From positions 1-58,674 of the forward strand of contig CALVAN010000013.1 in the NCBI GenBank assembly GCA_944325555.1: a DNA stretch of 58,674 nucleotides, given 5' to 3'. The first letter of the stretch is position 1. Each line of letters opens with the position of its first letter. The notes beneath the pieces are model-generated. The model was given only the letters and a program-made list of their open reading frames with translations. It was not told the origin of the DNA and did no database searches. A program made the position numbers and the translations under genes. The DNA is from Candidatus Gastranaerophilales bacterium. Its GTDB lineage: Bacteria > Cyanobacteriota > Vampirovibrionia > Gastranaerophilales > Gastranaerophilaceae. This document shows positions 27,373-37,168 of the stretch, one piece after another.

Positions 27373-28587
27373 CTATTTATTATAAGGTGTCATAGATTCT
27401 TCATAAATTTGTTTTACTCTTTCTTTTGTTGCTTCATTCGGTGCAATGCTGAGCAAACCGTCTAAAGAAGGTGTTGTAAAGCAGAGGTTTACGAGTTTGT
27501 CCACATCGCCTTCGCAAAAACCGTCATCTTTAAGTTTTTGCGTAACGCCAACTTCAAACAACCATTTTTCTACGAGTTTTGCTGCCTTTTCTGCTTCGTC
27601 GGGTGTACCGTTCAAGCCGGGGGCAATCGGTTCAAGAATATCAGCCAGAGTAGCTGCTCTGTCCGGATAAATTGCTTTCACAACTGCAGGTAATAGCATT
27701 GCAAGACCCAGACCGTGTGACAATTCAGGTTTTACTGCACTCAGCGGGTGTTCAAGAGCGTGTGTATAATGCAGCAATCCGTTATCAAAACCAACACCGC
27801 CTAAAAGTGAAGCGTAAAGCAGGTAGTATCTCGGTTCAGGATCCTCGAGGTTTGCAACTGCTTTAGGCAGATATTTTGCAACGAGTCTGATAGTTTCCTT
27901 TGCCAGAGTGATTGCATAAGGAGAAGCAACAGTTGAGGTTGCGGCTTCCACCACGTGGTTAACGGCATCGATAGCCGTGTACATTGTCTGGTTTTTAGAC
28001 AATTTTGTCATTAACTGCGGGTCGTCAATTGAATATGACGGATAAATGCAATCATATGCAATAGCCGGTTTAAAATCTTTTGAAAGCAGTGTTGCAACGG
28101 CAAATCTGTTAACCTCTGTACCTGTACCGTGTGTAAGGTTGATTGCAACAATAGGAGCAGCCTTTTGCGGAGTAAAGGTGAGTTCGTAAAGTTCTTCCGC
28201 AGTTTTATCAGGATATTCAAGCAAAATAGCAACGCTCTTACCGGTATCAATCGGAGAACCGCCGCCTATTGCGATAACAGCTTTAGCGCCGAAGGCTTTT
28301 GCTTCCGCAGTAGCCTCGTTAATAGCATCAGTGGTCGGGTTTGGTGTAACTTTTGCATAGTTAATATAGCCGATTCCGTTATTATTAAGAGCTTTTTCAA
28401 CATAATCCCAGGCGCCTGTAGATTTGTATGCATTTCTTCCGCTTACAACAATAACTTTATCTATACCTTTGTTCTTTAAGTCTTTTGCAATATCTTCTAT
28501 TTTTGAAATAGCACCTACACCGAAGTAAACATTTGTTTTTACTCGGATTTCTTTAATTTCATTAATGTTTACATCCTTTTCCCACAT
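27373..28587 (-). CDS. Iron-containing alcohol dehydrogenase
   Basis: 404 residues, group III alcohol dehydrogenase. NAD(P) loop GGGSPID (108-114) and THGTGTE (152-158). Iron ligands by family alignment: D207, H211, H276 and H291 in AIDAVNHVVE, HYTHALEHPLS and ELSHGLGL. It interconverts aldehydes and alcohols, in fermentation as an NAD(P)H sink. AAAGGA lies seven bases before the ATG. Monocistronic, with its own terminator region. Confidence 0.93.
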   Translation of the reverse strand: MWEKDVNINEIKEIRVKTNVYFGVGAISKIEDIAKDLKNKGIDKVIVVSGRNAYKSTGAWDYVEKALNNNGIGYINYAKVTPNPTTDAINEATAEAKAFGAKAVIAIGGGSPIDTGKSVAILLEYPDKTAEELYELTFTPQKAAPIVAINLTHGTGTEVNRFAVATLLSKDFKPAIAYDCIYPSYSIDDPQLMTKLSKNQTMYTAIDAVNHVVEAATSTVASPYAITLAKETIRLVAKYLPKAVANLEDPEPRYYLLYASLLGGVGFDNGLLHYTHALEHPLSAVKPELSHGLGLAMLLPAVVKAIYPDRAATLADILEPIAPGLNGTPDEAEKAAKLVEKWLFEVGVTQKLKDDGFCEGDVDKLVNLCFTTPSLDGLLSIAPNEATKERVKQIYEESMTPYNK

Positions 28588-28760
28588 AATGAATTCCTTT
28601 CTTTTTCTATCCGATACTATAATACAACATTTTTTGACATTTGCGTAAAAAAGTTTCTTTACAAAATTTAATATAATGTCGAAGTTGCCTAAAGTTACGG
28701 ATTAAACGTTCCGATATTAGTAATGTGTAAGGTGTGCGTATAAGTCGAACGGGCAAACAA

Positions 28761-31700
28761 ATGGATTTAATACTGGCTGACGGAAGCAAAATAAAATTAA
28801 GTGACCTCGACAAACTGGAAAACAAATCTCCGGATAACAAGTTCCTTAAGTTTTTTGACAAGCTCGCTCTTGGCGGGAACGGAAACAATATTTTTGATAA
28901 AAAAGAAATAGAAAAAATAAAAACTTTTCTTGTGGAAATGTCGCAGGGTGACGGAGTAATAGACCAGAACGACATAAACAAAACACTCTTAAAATACTCA
29001 AGCATATTTGAAAACTACAATTCTTCATCAATGGGAAATGACCTTTCGATGTTGTCTTTGTCGTCATCGCCGCAACCTTCCGGCAGAAACACTCCATCTG
29101 TTTCCGATAAAAAACCTGAGCATACGGTTCGAGCAGGCGAAACAGTAGACAAAATTATAAAATCACTCGGCTATGAGGGTGCTGACGCTAAAAAATACCG
29201 TGAGGCACTTGTTAAACAGCTCGAGGAAAACAACTCTTTTATGAACGACAGACAATGGCTGCTTACAGGTTCTAAAATTGAGCTGCTCAGCGACAAACAA
29301 ATACAGGAGCTGGGTATAAAAAAACCTGCCGTAAAAAAACAAACACCCAAAGTTCCCTCAACCCAAAAGACCTCAAAAGGAGAACTGTACAAGGTACGCA
29401 GCGGCGACACAATAGATAAAATCATAAAATCACTGGGGTATGAAGGCGCAGACGCCAAAAAGTATCGTGAAGCTTTTGTCAAACAGCTTGAAGAAAACAA
29501 CTCTTTTATGAATGATAAACAATGGCTGCTTGCAGGGTCAAAAATCGAACTGCTCGGCGAGGAAACTTTAAAAGAACTCGGAATTACACCGGCAAAAGCA
29601 AAACCGCAGCCCGTAACGCAACAGCCGGTTACGCAGCAGCCCGACAAAGCTGTAAGCACCGAACCCGAGCCGACAGCTGTACCCCCGACAGTGGAGAACA
29701 AACAGAACACAAACGGACAGCTGAAAACCGACCAAAAAGAGCCTATAAACACGGATGACTCACCCAAAGCCGTAAAAAATTCAGCGGAAAGAATAAAAGA
29801 AATTATTACGCAAAGCGGTCACAGAGCTGTTACAATAAGCGAAAACGAATTGACGCCCGAGCAAAAATATCAACTGCGCAGCTACAGCGGACTATACAAA
29901 GTTAAACCCGAGCTTATCAAAGATGCAAATACAGGCGAAATACACATGTTTTTTGATACGGAAAATTCAAAACAGGGCAAATCGCTTGGTATGCAGTCAA
30001 TGGAAATTATTTTCGGCACAAACGGTGCCGACAGAGTTAACCGCTATTATACCAACGGCAAAATAGTACAGGATGTAAGCTTCCACTCAGGGAAAGGCAA
30101 CTACAGCACACTTGTACAGGGGTCACTGGAGCAAAAGCAGAAAACCCGTAAAGTTATTGACAAAGCACTGCCTATAACAATCTCGGTTGACCCGTCGGTT
30201 CTTGCCGATGCCTCGGAGTCGGAAAAAGAAGAAATCCTGAGCTTTGTTCATACTCTTGAAAAAGAAAAACCAAGATTAATGAAGGATCTCGGGATGGATA
30301 ATGACACCTACAACAAATATGCACAAATGGCACTGGCAATAGCAATGCAGGAAACAGATTTCGGCAAATGCAAAAGTTATGCCGTTGATACAGGATTAGG
30401 CGGCGCCTTCGGCATGTTAAAGGACTCGCTTGCCGTAGTAAATATAGGACTAAAAGGAATAGGAATAGACAACCCTGTTAACTCTTCAACGGCTACCTCA
30501 AAAGGACTGACCCAGGTTAAAGTCGGAGATTGGGATGACGACCCGAGAATCAACAAACTTTTTGAAAAATACGGAATAAAAAAAGGCTATTACACAACCC
30601 TCAACGGACAACAATCAGCAGCAGCAACAATGATTGTTTTAAACGAATTAAGAAAAAAAGTCAAAGGTGAAGCTTTCCAAAACGGTATGGAAGCAGCAAG
30701 CGATAAATACTATATATCTAATGCAAAACTTGTAGACGGCGAAAAGCAAACAAGAACAGGCGGTTATCTTATAAAGAACGAAGTAAGCGAAGATGACGCA
30801 CTGTTATATCTTTACAACGGCGCCCCCGGTGCAGTGAAAAGAGGAACTGCAACTCCTGCAATAAGGGTTTATACACACAATGCAAACAGGTATAAAAAGC
30901 TGTTTAAAATCAATGAAAATCAGACACAAAGAAACGCCGCCCTTCAATCGGCAAGGACTGTAACAGAAAATAATCAAAAAGAAAGAGCCTCAATGCAGTC
31001 CGACCTTGGATGGGGCATAGGTCATGTAACTTTTATGCCCAAACTCTATACAGGCGGAACAACAAAAAATACAGCAAAAGAAATCGACAACCTGCAGCAG
31101 ACTCTTTTGCTCAAAGGCTATGATGCCAAAAAGGTTTACAGTTTAATTTCGCAAATCAAACGTGGAGAAATTTCCTTCGGCAACGGATTAACGACCAAAG
31201 AGTGCTCCTCGTTTACCGCACAGGATTTAGATATGCTTCTTGAGCACAGCGCAAAGTTAAAGCAGCAGCTCAAAGGCGTACAAAACGAAAAACAACGCCG
31301 TCAAATAGCAATGAATGCAGAACTAGGTTTTAAAGAAGCTTACCAGACAAGCCATGCACGACAGTTTTCTTTGGGTGAAGTTGAAGGTGGCGCAGTTATA
31401 TTGAATGATTTGGAAAACACAAACGTTTCAAAATATCCCCGCAGCGGTTATCAAACAGGTGCACAAAAACGCTGCAAAAGGTATTTAACGCAGTTAAGAA
31501 GCGGCAGAAATCCTGACGGCGGGCTGTATGCTTATCAAAACAGGGTTAATAGCGGACTTTACACAGGTTTTAACGTAGAACGGGATAAAGGCATAAATAC
31601 AAACAATACCTCATCCGTTGATTTACTTCTTGCCCAAAACGGCGCTGACGCAGCCAACACACTGCGAACAAGCGGAGGATGTTTAACAGGCGCAAAACAG

Positions 31701-32114
31701 GCGCTTATCGGCTCAGGTGCAGTGCAGGCAGAGGAAATGTCTAATTTCAACAACGCCTTCCAGCTTGCAAATTTCCTTTCAAAACATCCGGAAAGATTTG
31801 AAGAAGTAAAATATGTGCAGCTGAGTGATAATGTAGCACGTGAACTTACCGCAGCGGATATTAAAAACCTTCCCGCAGGATATATTGTTGTTTACGGAAA
31901 CAAAAGCAGGATTGATGTTCCGGGACACGCAGCAATCACCAGCGGAAACGGACAGCTCTATGCGGATGAAACAGATAATTCAAACTGGGATAACTTTGCC
32001 TCAAAAGTTCAATCACACAACGGAAAAGGCGAACACGGCTATGTAAGAGTATTCAGGTTGAAGCCGGAGTATTTTGCCGTTAATACGCAAAAGAATGTTC
32101 TTGTTAAAGCTTAA
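28761..32114 (+). CDS. Large modular peptidoglycan hydrolase (EF-hand-like, two LysM-like, SLT-like and CHAP/NlpC-like domains)
   Basis: 1117 residues from the ATG at 28761; a GTG nine codons earlier is possible and neither has a strong ribosome site. Order of parts: two EF-hand-like loops (about 36-47; QGDGVIDQNDIN at 62-73); two nearly identical LysM-like repeats (121-175 and 210-265) that both contain IIKSLGYEGADAKKYREA; a Pro/Gln-rich linker to about 340. Then a lysozyme-like transglycosylase region with E531 in MQETDFGK and KGLTQVK at 581-587. A C-terminal papain-like segment has C974 (SGGCLTGAK) and H1056 (PGHAAITSGNG). So it may cut both glycan and peptide or amide bonds. There is no signal peptide, odd for a wall enzyme. 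No similar gene nearby. Confidence 0.75.
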   Translation: MDLILADGSKIKLSDLDKLENKSPDNKFLKFFDKLALGGNGNNIFDKKEIEKIKTFLVEMSQGDGVIDQNDINKTLLKYSSIFENYNSSSMGNDLSMLSLSSSPQPSGRNTPSVSDKKPEHTVRAGETVDKIIKSLGYEGADAKKYREALVKQLEENNSFMNDRQWLLTGSKIELLSDKQIQELGIKKPAVKKQTPKVPSTQKTSKGELYKVRSGDTIDKIIKSLGYEGADAKKYREAFVKQLEENNSFMNDKQWLLAGSKIELLGEETLKELGITPAKAKPQPVTQQPVTQQPDKAVSTEPEPTAVPPTVENKQNTNGQLKTDQKEPINTDDSPKAVKNSAERIKEIITQSGHRAVTISENELTPEQKYQLRSYSGLYKVKPELIKDANTGEIHMFFDTENSKQGKSLGMQSMEIIFGTNGADRVNRYYTNGKIVQDVSFHSGKGNYSTLVQGSLEQKQKTRKVIDKALPITISVDPSVLADASESEKEEILSFVHTLEKEKPRLMKDLGMDNDTYNKYAQMALAIAMQETDFGKCKSYAVDTGLGGAFGMLKDSLAVVNIGLKGIGIDNPVNSSTATSKGLTQVKVGDWDDDPRINKLFEKYGIKKGYYTTLNGQQSAAATMIVLNELRKKVKGEAFQNGMEAASDKYYISNAKLVDGEKQTRTGGYLIKNEVSEDDALLYLYNGAPGAVKRGTATPAIRVYTHNANRYKKLFKINENQTQRNAALQSARTVTENNQKERASMQSDLGWGIGHVTFMPKLYTGGTTKNTAKEIDNLQQTLLLKGYDAKKVYSLISQIKRGEISFGNGLTTKECSSFTAQDLDMLLEHSAKLKQQLKGVQNEKQRRQIAMNAELGFKEAYQTSHARQFSLGEVEGGAVILNDLENTNVSKYPRSGYQTGAQKRCKRYLTQLRSGRNPDGGLYAYQNRVNSGLYTGFNVERDKGINTNNTSSVDLLLAQNGADAANTLRTSGGCLTGAKQALIGSGAVQAEEMSNFNNAFQLANFLSKHPERFEEVKYVQLSDNVARELTAADIKNLPAGYIVVYGNKSRIDVPGHAAITSGNGQLYADETDNSNWDNFASKVQSHNGKGEHGYVRVFRLKPEYFAVNTQKNVLVKA

Positions 32115-32137
32115 CGGACATGAGTTTTTTGTTTCCG

Positions 32138-33505
32138 CTACAGCCTTGTCCCCGTTGCCTTGTAAAGTGTTATATAATCAGCAAGCCTCTGTGCCTTTGA
32201 AATATCTTTTTCTTTTTGTAAATTTAAAAGGTTTTCTTCATACTGAATAAGGTTTAAATATGATTCAATCCCCGCTTTATAGCGCTCATTAACAAGGTTA
32301 AAGTTTATTGTTTCCAGCTGAACTTTTTTTAAGTTGTCTTTATCCTTTTTAGTGTCGTGTTTTATCTTGCACAAAGCGTCGTTAATCTCCTGTATGGCAA
32401 TTAAATCCGCCTGCTTATATGCTTCAAAAAGCTCCTGATAAACAAGTTTTTTCTTTTTTAGATTAGCGCTCAAATATCCTCCGGTGAAAAGCTTTTGCAT
32501 TGCTGCAACCCCGACAAGTGCAAAAATGTTTTCCCAGTTAAAAAGGTTCTTCAATAAAAGCGCATTATAACCCGCAATTCCGAGGATTTGTATTTGCGGC
32601 AAAAAATCTTTACGAGCGACACGAACATCTATTTTTGCTTTTTGCAGGTCAGCTTCCGCCTTCATTACGTCAGGACGCAGCACAACCACATCAGAAGAAA
32701 TACACTCAGGAATGCAGCCTGTGTATTCAAGAGTATCAAAATCTCCTCTCGCTATGTTTTCTGCAGCACAGGGACAAAAATCCGTATAAACTGCAAGCTG
32801 ATGCAAAAGCAGGCTTCTGTCACGTTTTAAATCATTAAGGTCAATTTGTGCCTGAGTATGCTGCTTGTCTGTGTAGGTTACATCGTATAAAGAAGCAAGC
32901 CCGAGTTTGTAGCGGTCGTTTGTGAGGTCTTTTATCTTTTTTCTTATATCCGTAATTTTTTGCTGGGTGTTTATAAGCTTGTCGAACTTTAATATGTTTA
33001 TGTAAACCGTTGCAACATCGCTTGCCAGTGAAATATCAGCAGATTTTTCTTTGTATTTATAAGCCTCAAATTCTTTCCTTGCAGCTTTTGTTTTGTCATG
33101 GTTTTTTAAAAAGATGTCGGCTTCATAATAGGCAACAAGCGGTATTGCATAGTTATTCGTTCTTATCGTTGCAGTTTCTATATCAAAAAGCTGCTGCTTG
33201 GCTGTTTTTATCCTTGCAAAAGTAGGAGATATCATAAGAGAAGGGAACTCTTTTGCCATTTCGGTTTTTATTGTCTGGCGGTATTGCTCTGTCACATAGG
33301 TTATGCGTTTAAGTTCATGGTTTTTTTCCATTGCAAGGTAAATATATTCTTTTAAAAGCGGGTCGCTAAAGTTATCCCACCAATTTATATTAATATTGCA
33401 TGCTCTTATATTAATTTTTAAAGGCTCATCTTTTGCAAAACAGCTTTGGGCAATCAAAAACATCAGGATAAGAATTATGGATTTTGCAATGTTTTTAGCC
33501 GCCAT
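32138..33505 (-). CDS. TolC/NodT-family outer-membrane efflux channel
   Basis: 455 residues. Signal peptide ending near SCFA; IAQSC could alternatively be a poor lipobox. Two tandem OEP repeats, each with long periplasmic helices; family blocks include YYEADIFLKN, SLASDVATVYINILK, VVLRPDVMKAEADLQKAKIDVRVARKDF (split here as LRPDVMKAEADL and ARKDFLPQI) and NERYKAGIESYLNLIQYEENLL. It forms the outer-membrane duct for a tripartite pump. Divergent from marR-emrA-emrB, with shared operator sequence between them. A paralog of the same length lies at 55701. Confidence 0.92.
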   Translation of the reverse strand: MAAKNIAKSIILILMFLIAQSCFAKDEPLKINIRACNININWWDNFSDPLLKEYIYLAMEKNHELKRITYVTEQYRQTIKTEMAKEFPSLMISPTFARIKTAKQQLFDIETATIRTNNYAIPLVAYYEADIFLKNHDKTKAARKEFEAYKYKEKSADISLASDVATVYINILKFDKLINTQQKITDIRKKIKDLTNDRYKLGLASLYDVTYTDKQHTQAQIDLNDLKRDRSLLLHQLAVYTDFCPCAAENIARGDFDTLEYTGCIPECISSDVVVLRPDVMKAEADLQKAKIDVRVARKDFLPQIQILGIAGYNALLLKNLFNWENIFALVGVAAMQKLFTGGYLSANLKKKKLVYQELFEAYKQADLIAIQEINDALCKIKHDTKKDKDNLKKVQLETINFNLVNERYKAGIESYLNLIQYEENLLNLQKEKDISKAQRLADYITLYKATGTRL

Positions 33506-33545
33506 TTACGCCTCTTTCTTTTTACTTGTTTTTTTTGATGTGTCA

Positions 33546-33576
33546 TGTTAGCATAATAATTGTTATCATAATAACA
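33546..33576. promoter_or_regulatory. MarR-type operators between the TolC-type gene and marR
   Basis: TGTTA-TCATAA-TAACA (33561-33576) is a perfect half-site pair and TGTTA-GCATAA-TAATT (33546-33561) a weaker one. They occupy the divergent promoter, 18 bases before the marR start, so binding should control both directions and the regulator itself. Confidence 0.7.
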
Positions 33577-33593
33577 GTTTGAGAGATTAAGCT

Positions 33594-34055
33594 TTGAAAG
33601 AAATAAATAAAAAACAATTTAATTTAGGTTTTGAACTTGGTTTAACGGTATCAGCATACAGAGCTGCCGGTCAAAAGAGCCTTAAACTTAACGGGTTAGA
33701 GGATATCACTAAAGAACAATTTGGTATATTAATCCTCTTGACGATGAGAGACGGATTGTATCAAACCCAGATAGCTAATATACTCGGAAAAGACCGTCCG
33801 AATATCACAAGAATGATTGATATTCTGGAGACAAAAGGTTATATCAGAAGGGAAAAGGACAGTTCCAACCGGAGAATTTTAAAAGTATTTCTTACGGAAA
33901 AAGGTCAAGAAAAAGCCGAAATAGCTAAACCGGTCAGAGATAAGTTTTCTGAAGTTCAATACAGAGGTTTTAGCAATGAAGACATTGTCACACTTGTAAG
34001 TCTTTTAAGAAGGGTAAGGAACAACTTTAAAGAGGAATATAATTTAGAAATATAA
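33594..34055 (+). CDS. MarR-family transcriptional regulator
   Basis: 153 residues. Winged helix-turn-helix of the MarR family: ITKEQFGILILLTMRDG, QTQIANILGKDRPNITRMIDILETKGYI (recognition helix around DRPNITRMID) and the wing REKDSSNRRILKVFLTEKG. The start appears to be TTG, with GAGAG eight bases upstream; no ATG is available before the domain. First gene of an operon with the HlyD-type and DHA2-type pump genes (12 and 8 bases apart). MarR proteins are dimeric repressors released by small phenolic or drug-like ligands. The palindromes upstream of this gene also occur at 21910 and 57103. Confidence 0.93.
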   Translation: MKEINKKQFNLGFELGLTVSAYRAAGQKSLKLNGLEDITKEQFGILILLTMRDGLYQTQIANILGKDRPNITRMIDILETKGYIRREKDSSNRRILKVFLTEKGQEKAEIAKPVRDKFSEVQYRGFSNEDIVTLVSLLRRVRNNFKEEYNLEI

Positions 34056-34067
34056 GGCGGGGTAAAT

Positions 34068-35177
34068 ATGGAAGAAAACAATAACACTGAAGAAGTTATG
34101 GCTTCAAATGCCGAAACAACCGACAAACCGAAACGCAAAAAGAAAGCTAAAAAAATTGTAAAAAAAAGATTTTTAGTACCTGTAATAATAATTTTAGTGC
34201 TTTGTATTATTGGGTGGATGTATTTTTCTACTTTCGAAACAACAGACGATGCTTTTGTTGAAGGACATATTATAAGAATCAGCCCGAAAGTAACCGGTAT
34301 TATTGAAAAACTTTATATCGACGACAACCAGCACGTTAAAAAAGGCGATTTGCTTCTCGTCATCGACGACAGAGATTACAAAGTAAAATACGAGCAGGCC
34401 AAAGCAGCTTACGAAATGGCACTGTACAGACAAAAATCCGCTGTTGTGGACAAAGTATCAGCAGAAACTGACTTGAAAGTTGCAAAACAGGATTTTGACA
34501 GATACAAAAACCTTTACGAAAAGGGGGCCGTTTCACAACAGGAATTTGATCAGGCAAAATCAAAATATGACGTTGCAAAAGCTAACTATGCAAGCGCACA
34601 GCAGGCTGTTTTTTCTAAAGAAAAAAACAAGGTTGCCGATGCCGAGTTAAAAAGACTCGAAGCAGCAATGAAACAGGCTGAGCTTGAATTATCATATACA
34701 AAGATTTACGCTTCCGATGACGGAAAAATAACAAACCGTTCCGCTGAAGAAGGTGCATACATAAACGCAGGCGCTCCGCTGTTTTCTATAGTACCTGATA
34801 AAAGATGGGTTGTTGCAAACTTTAAAGAAACACAGCTTGACGGAATGAGAGTCGGTCAGCCGGTAAGAATTAAAGTAGACGCATATCCTCATTTAAAACT
34901 TATGGGCAAGGTGGATTCCATACAATCCAGCACAGGCGCAAAAACAAGTATGTTCCCGCCGGAAAATGCTGTGGGCAGCTATGTAAAAGTTGTACAAAGA
35001 GTTCCGGTTAAAATTGTTTTTACGGATAAAATTGATCCGCAGTACAACATTGAACCCGGCATGAGCGTTGTGCCTAAAGTTTTTATAAAGGCTAAACCCG
35101 ACCCGACGGATACAGTCGGACATCAGCAGGATACAGAGGTTGATACTGAAGAACAGCAGGAAAAAACTGCAGAGTAA
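34068..35177 (+). CDS. EmrA/HlyD-family membrane fusion protein
   Basis: 369 residues. A charged N-terminal tail of about 33 residues, one inner-membrane helix (about 36-54), then the periplasmic adaptor: lipoyl half VTGIIEKLYIDDNQHVKKGDLLLVID, a helical hairpin (about 105-205, heptad-like), the second lipoyl half with YTKIYASDDGKITNRS (shortened), and a beta-barrel region with VVANFKETQLDGMRVGQPV and GMSVVPKVFIK. It connects the EmrB-type pump to a TolC-type channel. Translation begins at an ATG preceded by GGCGGGG. Confidence 0.94.
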   Translation: MEENNNTEEVMASNAETTDKPKRKKKAKKIVKKRFLVPVIIILVLCIIGWMYFSTFETTDDAFVEGHIIRISPKVTGIIEKLYIDDNQHVKKGDLLLVIDDRDYKVKYEQAKAAYEMALYRQKSAVVDKVSAETDLKVAKQDFDRYKNLYEKGAVSQQEFDQAKSKYDVAKANYASAQQAVFSKEKNKVADAELKRLEAAMKQAELELSYTKIYASDDGKITNRSAEEGAYINAGAPLFSIVPDKRWVVANFKETQLDGMRVGQPVRIKVDAYPHLKLMGKVDSIQSSTGAKTSMFPPENAVGSYVKVVQRVPVKIVFTDKIDPQYNIEPGMSVVPKVFIKAKPDPTDTVGHQQDTEVDTEEQQEKTAE

Positions 35178-35185
35178 TAAAATAA

Positions 35186-36790
35186 ATGAGCAACGAAGCA
35201 GCAATAACTGATATTGAAAATGCAACCTCGGGTAGAAACCCGTGGTTGAGTGCCGGAGCGGTAATGCTCACTATTTTTATGGTTGTACTGGATTCTTCCA
35301 TTGCAAACGTAGCACTGCCGCATATTGCCGGATCATTCTCCGCAACAAGAGATGAATCTACCTGGGTTTTGACAAGCTACCTTGTTGCTAACGGCGTAAT
35401 TATTCCATCTACGGCGTGGTTTTCTACTCTTATGGGCAGAAAGAATTTTCTGCTCTTATCAACCTTTATGTTTACAATTGCCTCTGCATTGTGCGGAATG
35501 GCAACAAGTATGACAATGCTTATCATCGCACGTGTAATACAAGGTATAGGCGGCGGCGCTGTTATGCCTATAGCACAGGCAGTTATGATGGAAGAATTTA
35601 AACCTGAAGACAGGGGCGTTGCAATGTCGGTATTCGGTTTCGGGGTAATTTTTGCTCCGATTATAGGCCCTACCTTGGGCGGTTGGATTACGGATACATA
35701 TTCTTGGCACTGGATTTTCTTAATAAACGTTCCTATCGGTTTTATTTCTTTATGGCTTATCAAAATGTTTATCGAAGACCCGCCGTACGCAAGAAAAGGT
35801 AAAGTAAACAAAGTTGATTACTGGGGGTTTATCTTCCTTATCATATGGTTATTTGTGCTGCAGGTAATTCTTGATAACGGACAAAAATGCGATTGGTTCG
35901 GTGCACGCTGGGTAAGATGGTCTGCCACCGTTGTAGGTATAACTTTTATTGCATTTATTGTAAGAGAGCTTATGGCAAAAGAGCCTATTGTTAATCTTAA
36001 AGTATTTAAAGATAAAAACTTCGCAATAGGTACTTTTTTGCACTTTGTAATCGGTGCTGTGCTGTATTCAACACTGGCAATTTTGCCGCTGTTTTTGCAG
36101 CAACTGATGGGATATACAGCAACACTGAGCGGGCTTGCAATAAGCCCGAGGGGGTTTGGCTCTTTTGCAGGGCTTGTTACCTGCGCAGTACTTGCCAATC
36201 GTGTTGACCAGAGGTGGGTGATGGCAGGCGGGCTGCTTATACTTGCAGTATCAAACCTCATGTTCGGTACATTGAATCTTCAAATTTCAATGTCTAATAT
36301 TATAATTCCCAATATTATTTGCGGTTTTGCCTTCTCTGTATTGATGATACCACTGATGACGGTAGCGTTTGTAACTTTAAAGAACAATCAGATGACAAAC
36401 GCAACGGGTGTATTTAACCTTGCAAAAAGCGTAGGCGGGGCAATAGGTACCTCTGCGGTTAACACAATGGTTTCACGTATGAGTCAGGTGCACCAGACAC
36501 ATTTGATAAGAAACCTGACATACTCTCATACAGGTTTTACAGAAAAAGTTAATGCAATGCAAAGCGCAATAGCAATGATGTCAGGCAATGCTTTAGCCGG
36601 AATAAAAGCCAACACAATGGCATACAAACAGCTTGTTCAGCAATCTACCTTAATGGCTTATATGGATTGCTTTAAGATATTTGCACTGCTGCTTATATTC
36701 CTTGTTCCGTTAATTTTCCTCTTCCAGAAGGTTAAATATAAAAAACAAAAAAAGAATAAACAGGAGCAGCCCCTGACGGCAGCAGAATAA
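35186..36790 (+). CDS. EmrB/DHA2-family drug efflux transporter
   Basis: 534 residues, 14 predicted membrane helices as in the DHA2 branch of the major facilitator superfamily. ALPHIAGSFSATRDESTWV and the loop LMGRKNFLL give motif A; GVIFAPIIGPTLGGWITD gives antiporter motif C. It is a proton-coupled exporter of hydrophobic drugs, bile-salt-like or phenolic compounds, working with the adaptor encoded just upstream and one of the TolC-type channels. Last gene of the marR operon. No good terminator is seen before the R1 repeat that begins 55 bases downstream. Confidence 0.95.
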   Translation: MSNEAAITDIENATSGRNPWLSAGAVMLTIFMVVLDSSIANVALPHIAGSFSATRDESTWVLTSYLVANGVIIPSTAWFSTLMGRKNFLLLSTFMFTIASALCGMATSMTMLIIARVIQGIGGGAVMPIAQAVMMEEFKPEDRGVAMSVFGFGVIFAPIIGPTLGGWITDTYSWHWIFLINVPIGFISLWLIKMFIEDPPYARKGKVNKVDYWGFIFLIIWLFVLQVILDNGQKCDWFGARWVRWSATVVGITFIAFIVRELMAKEPIVNLKVFKDKNFAIGTFLHFVIGAVLYSTLAILPLFLQQLMGYTATLSGLAISPRGFGSFAGLVTCAVLANRVDQRWVMAGGLLILAVSNLMFGTLNLQISMSNIIIPNIICGFAFSVLMIPLMTVAFVTLKNNQMTNATGVFNLAKSVGGAIGTSAVNTMVSRMSQVHQTHLIRNLTYSHTGFTEKVNAMQSAIAMMSGNALAGIKANTMAYKQLVQQSTLMAYMDCFKIFALLLIFLVPLIFLFQKVKYKKQKKNKQEQPLTAAE

Positions 36791-36845
36791 TAATTTAGAA
36801 CTACTCAAGCAACTGCTGTCCGACTATAAAAATAACCACGCTGTT

Positions 36846-37023
36846 ATTTCATATAGTCAACTGACCCCGACAACTTATTGAACGGGTACAATAAACAAGT
36901 ACAATATCGGCTATACAACAAGGGTACCCGCAACAAGTGCATGGGGTCACTTCCGTAAGATGCTAGACTCGGCGCCACTCGCACTCCGTGTACCACTCCT
37001 ACAAGCGAGGTCCCACTCAGACA
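36846..37023 (+). repeat. R1 dispersed repeat, short form
   Basis: 178 bases, with the nested TGACCCC / GGGGTCA and CGGGTAC / GTACCCG inverted repeats. It lies 55 bases after the emrB-type stop. The remaining 145 bases before gpmI are AT-rich leader and promoter; I see no further gene or repeat there. Confidence 0.95.
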
Positions 37024-37168
37024 TTTTAATTTATGCGTGAGGATTGTTTTTGGCGCAACAGCTGATATTCAATTAAAGAACAAAAGGATAATATAAAATA
37101 ACTTCTGGATAAAATTTCTTTAGCGTAGATAATATAAACAGACACAACTTTATTACGGGAGATAAATT

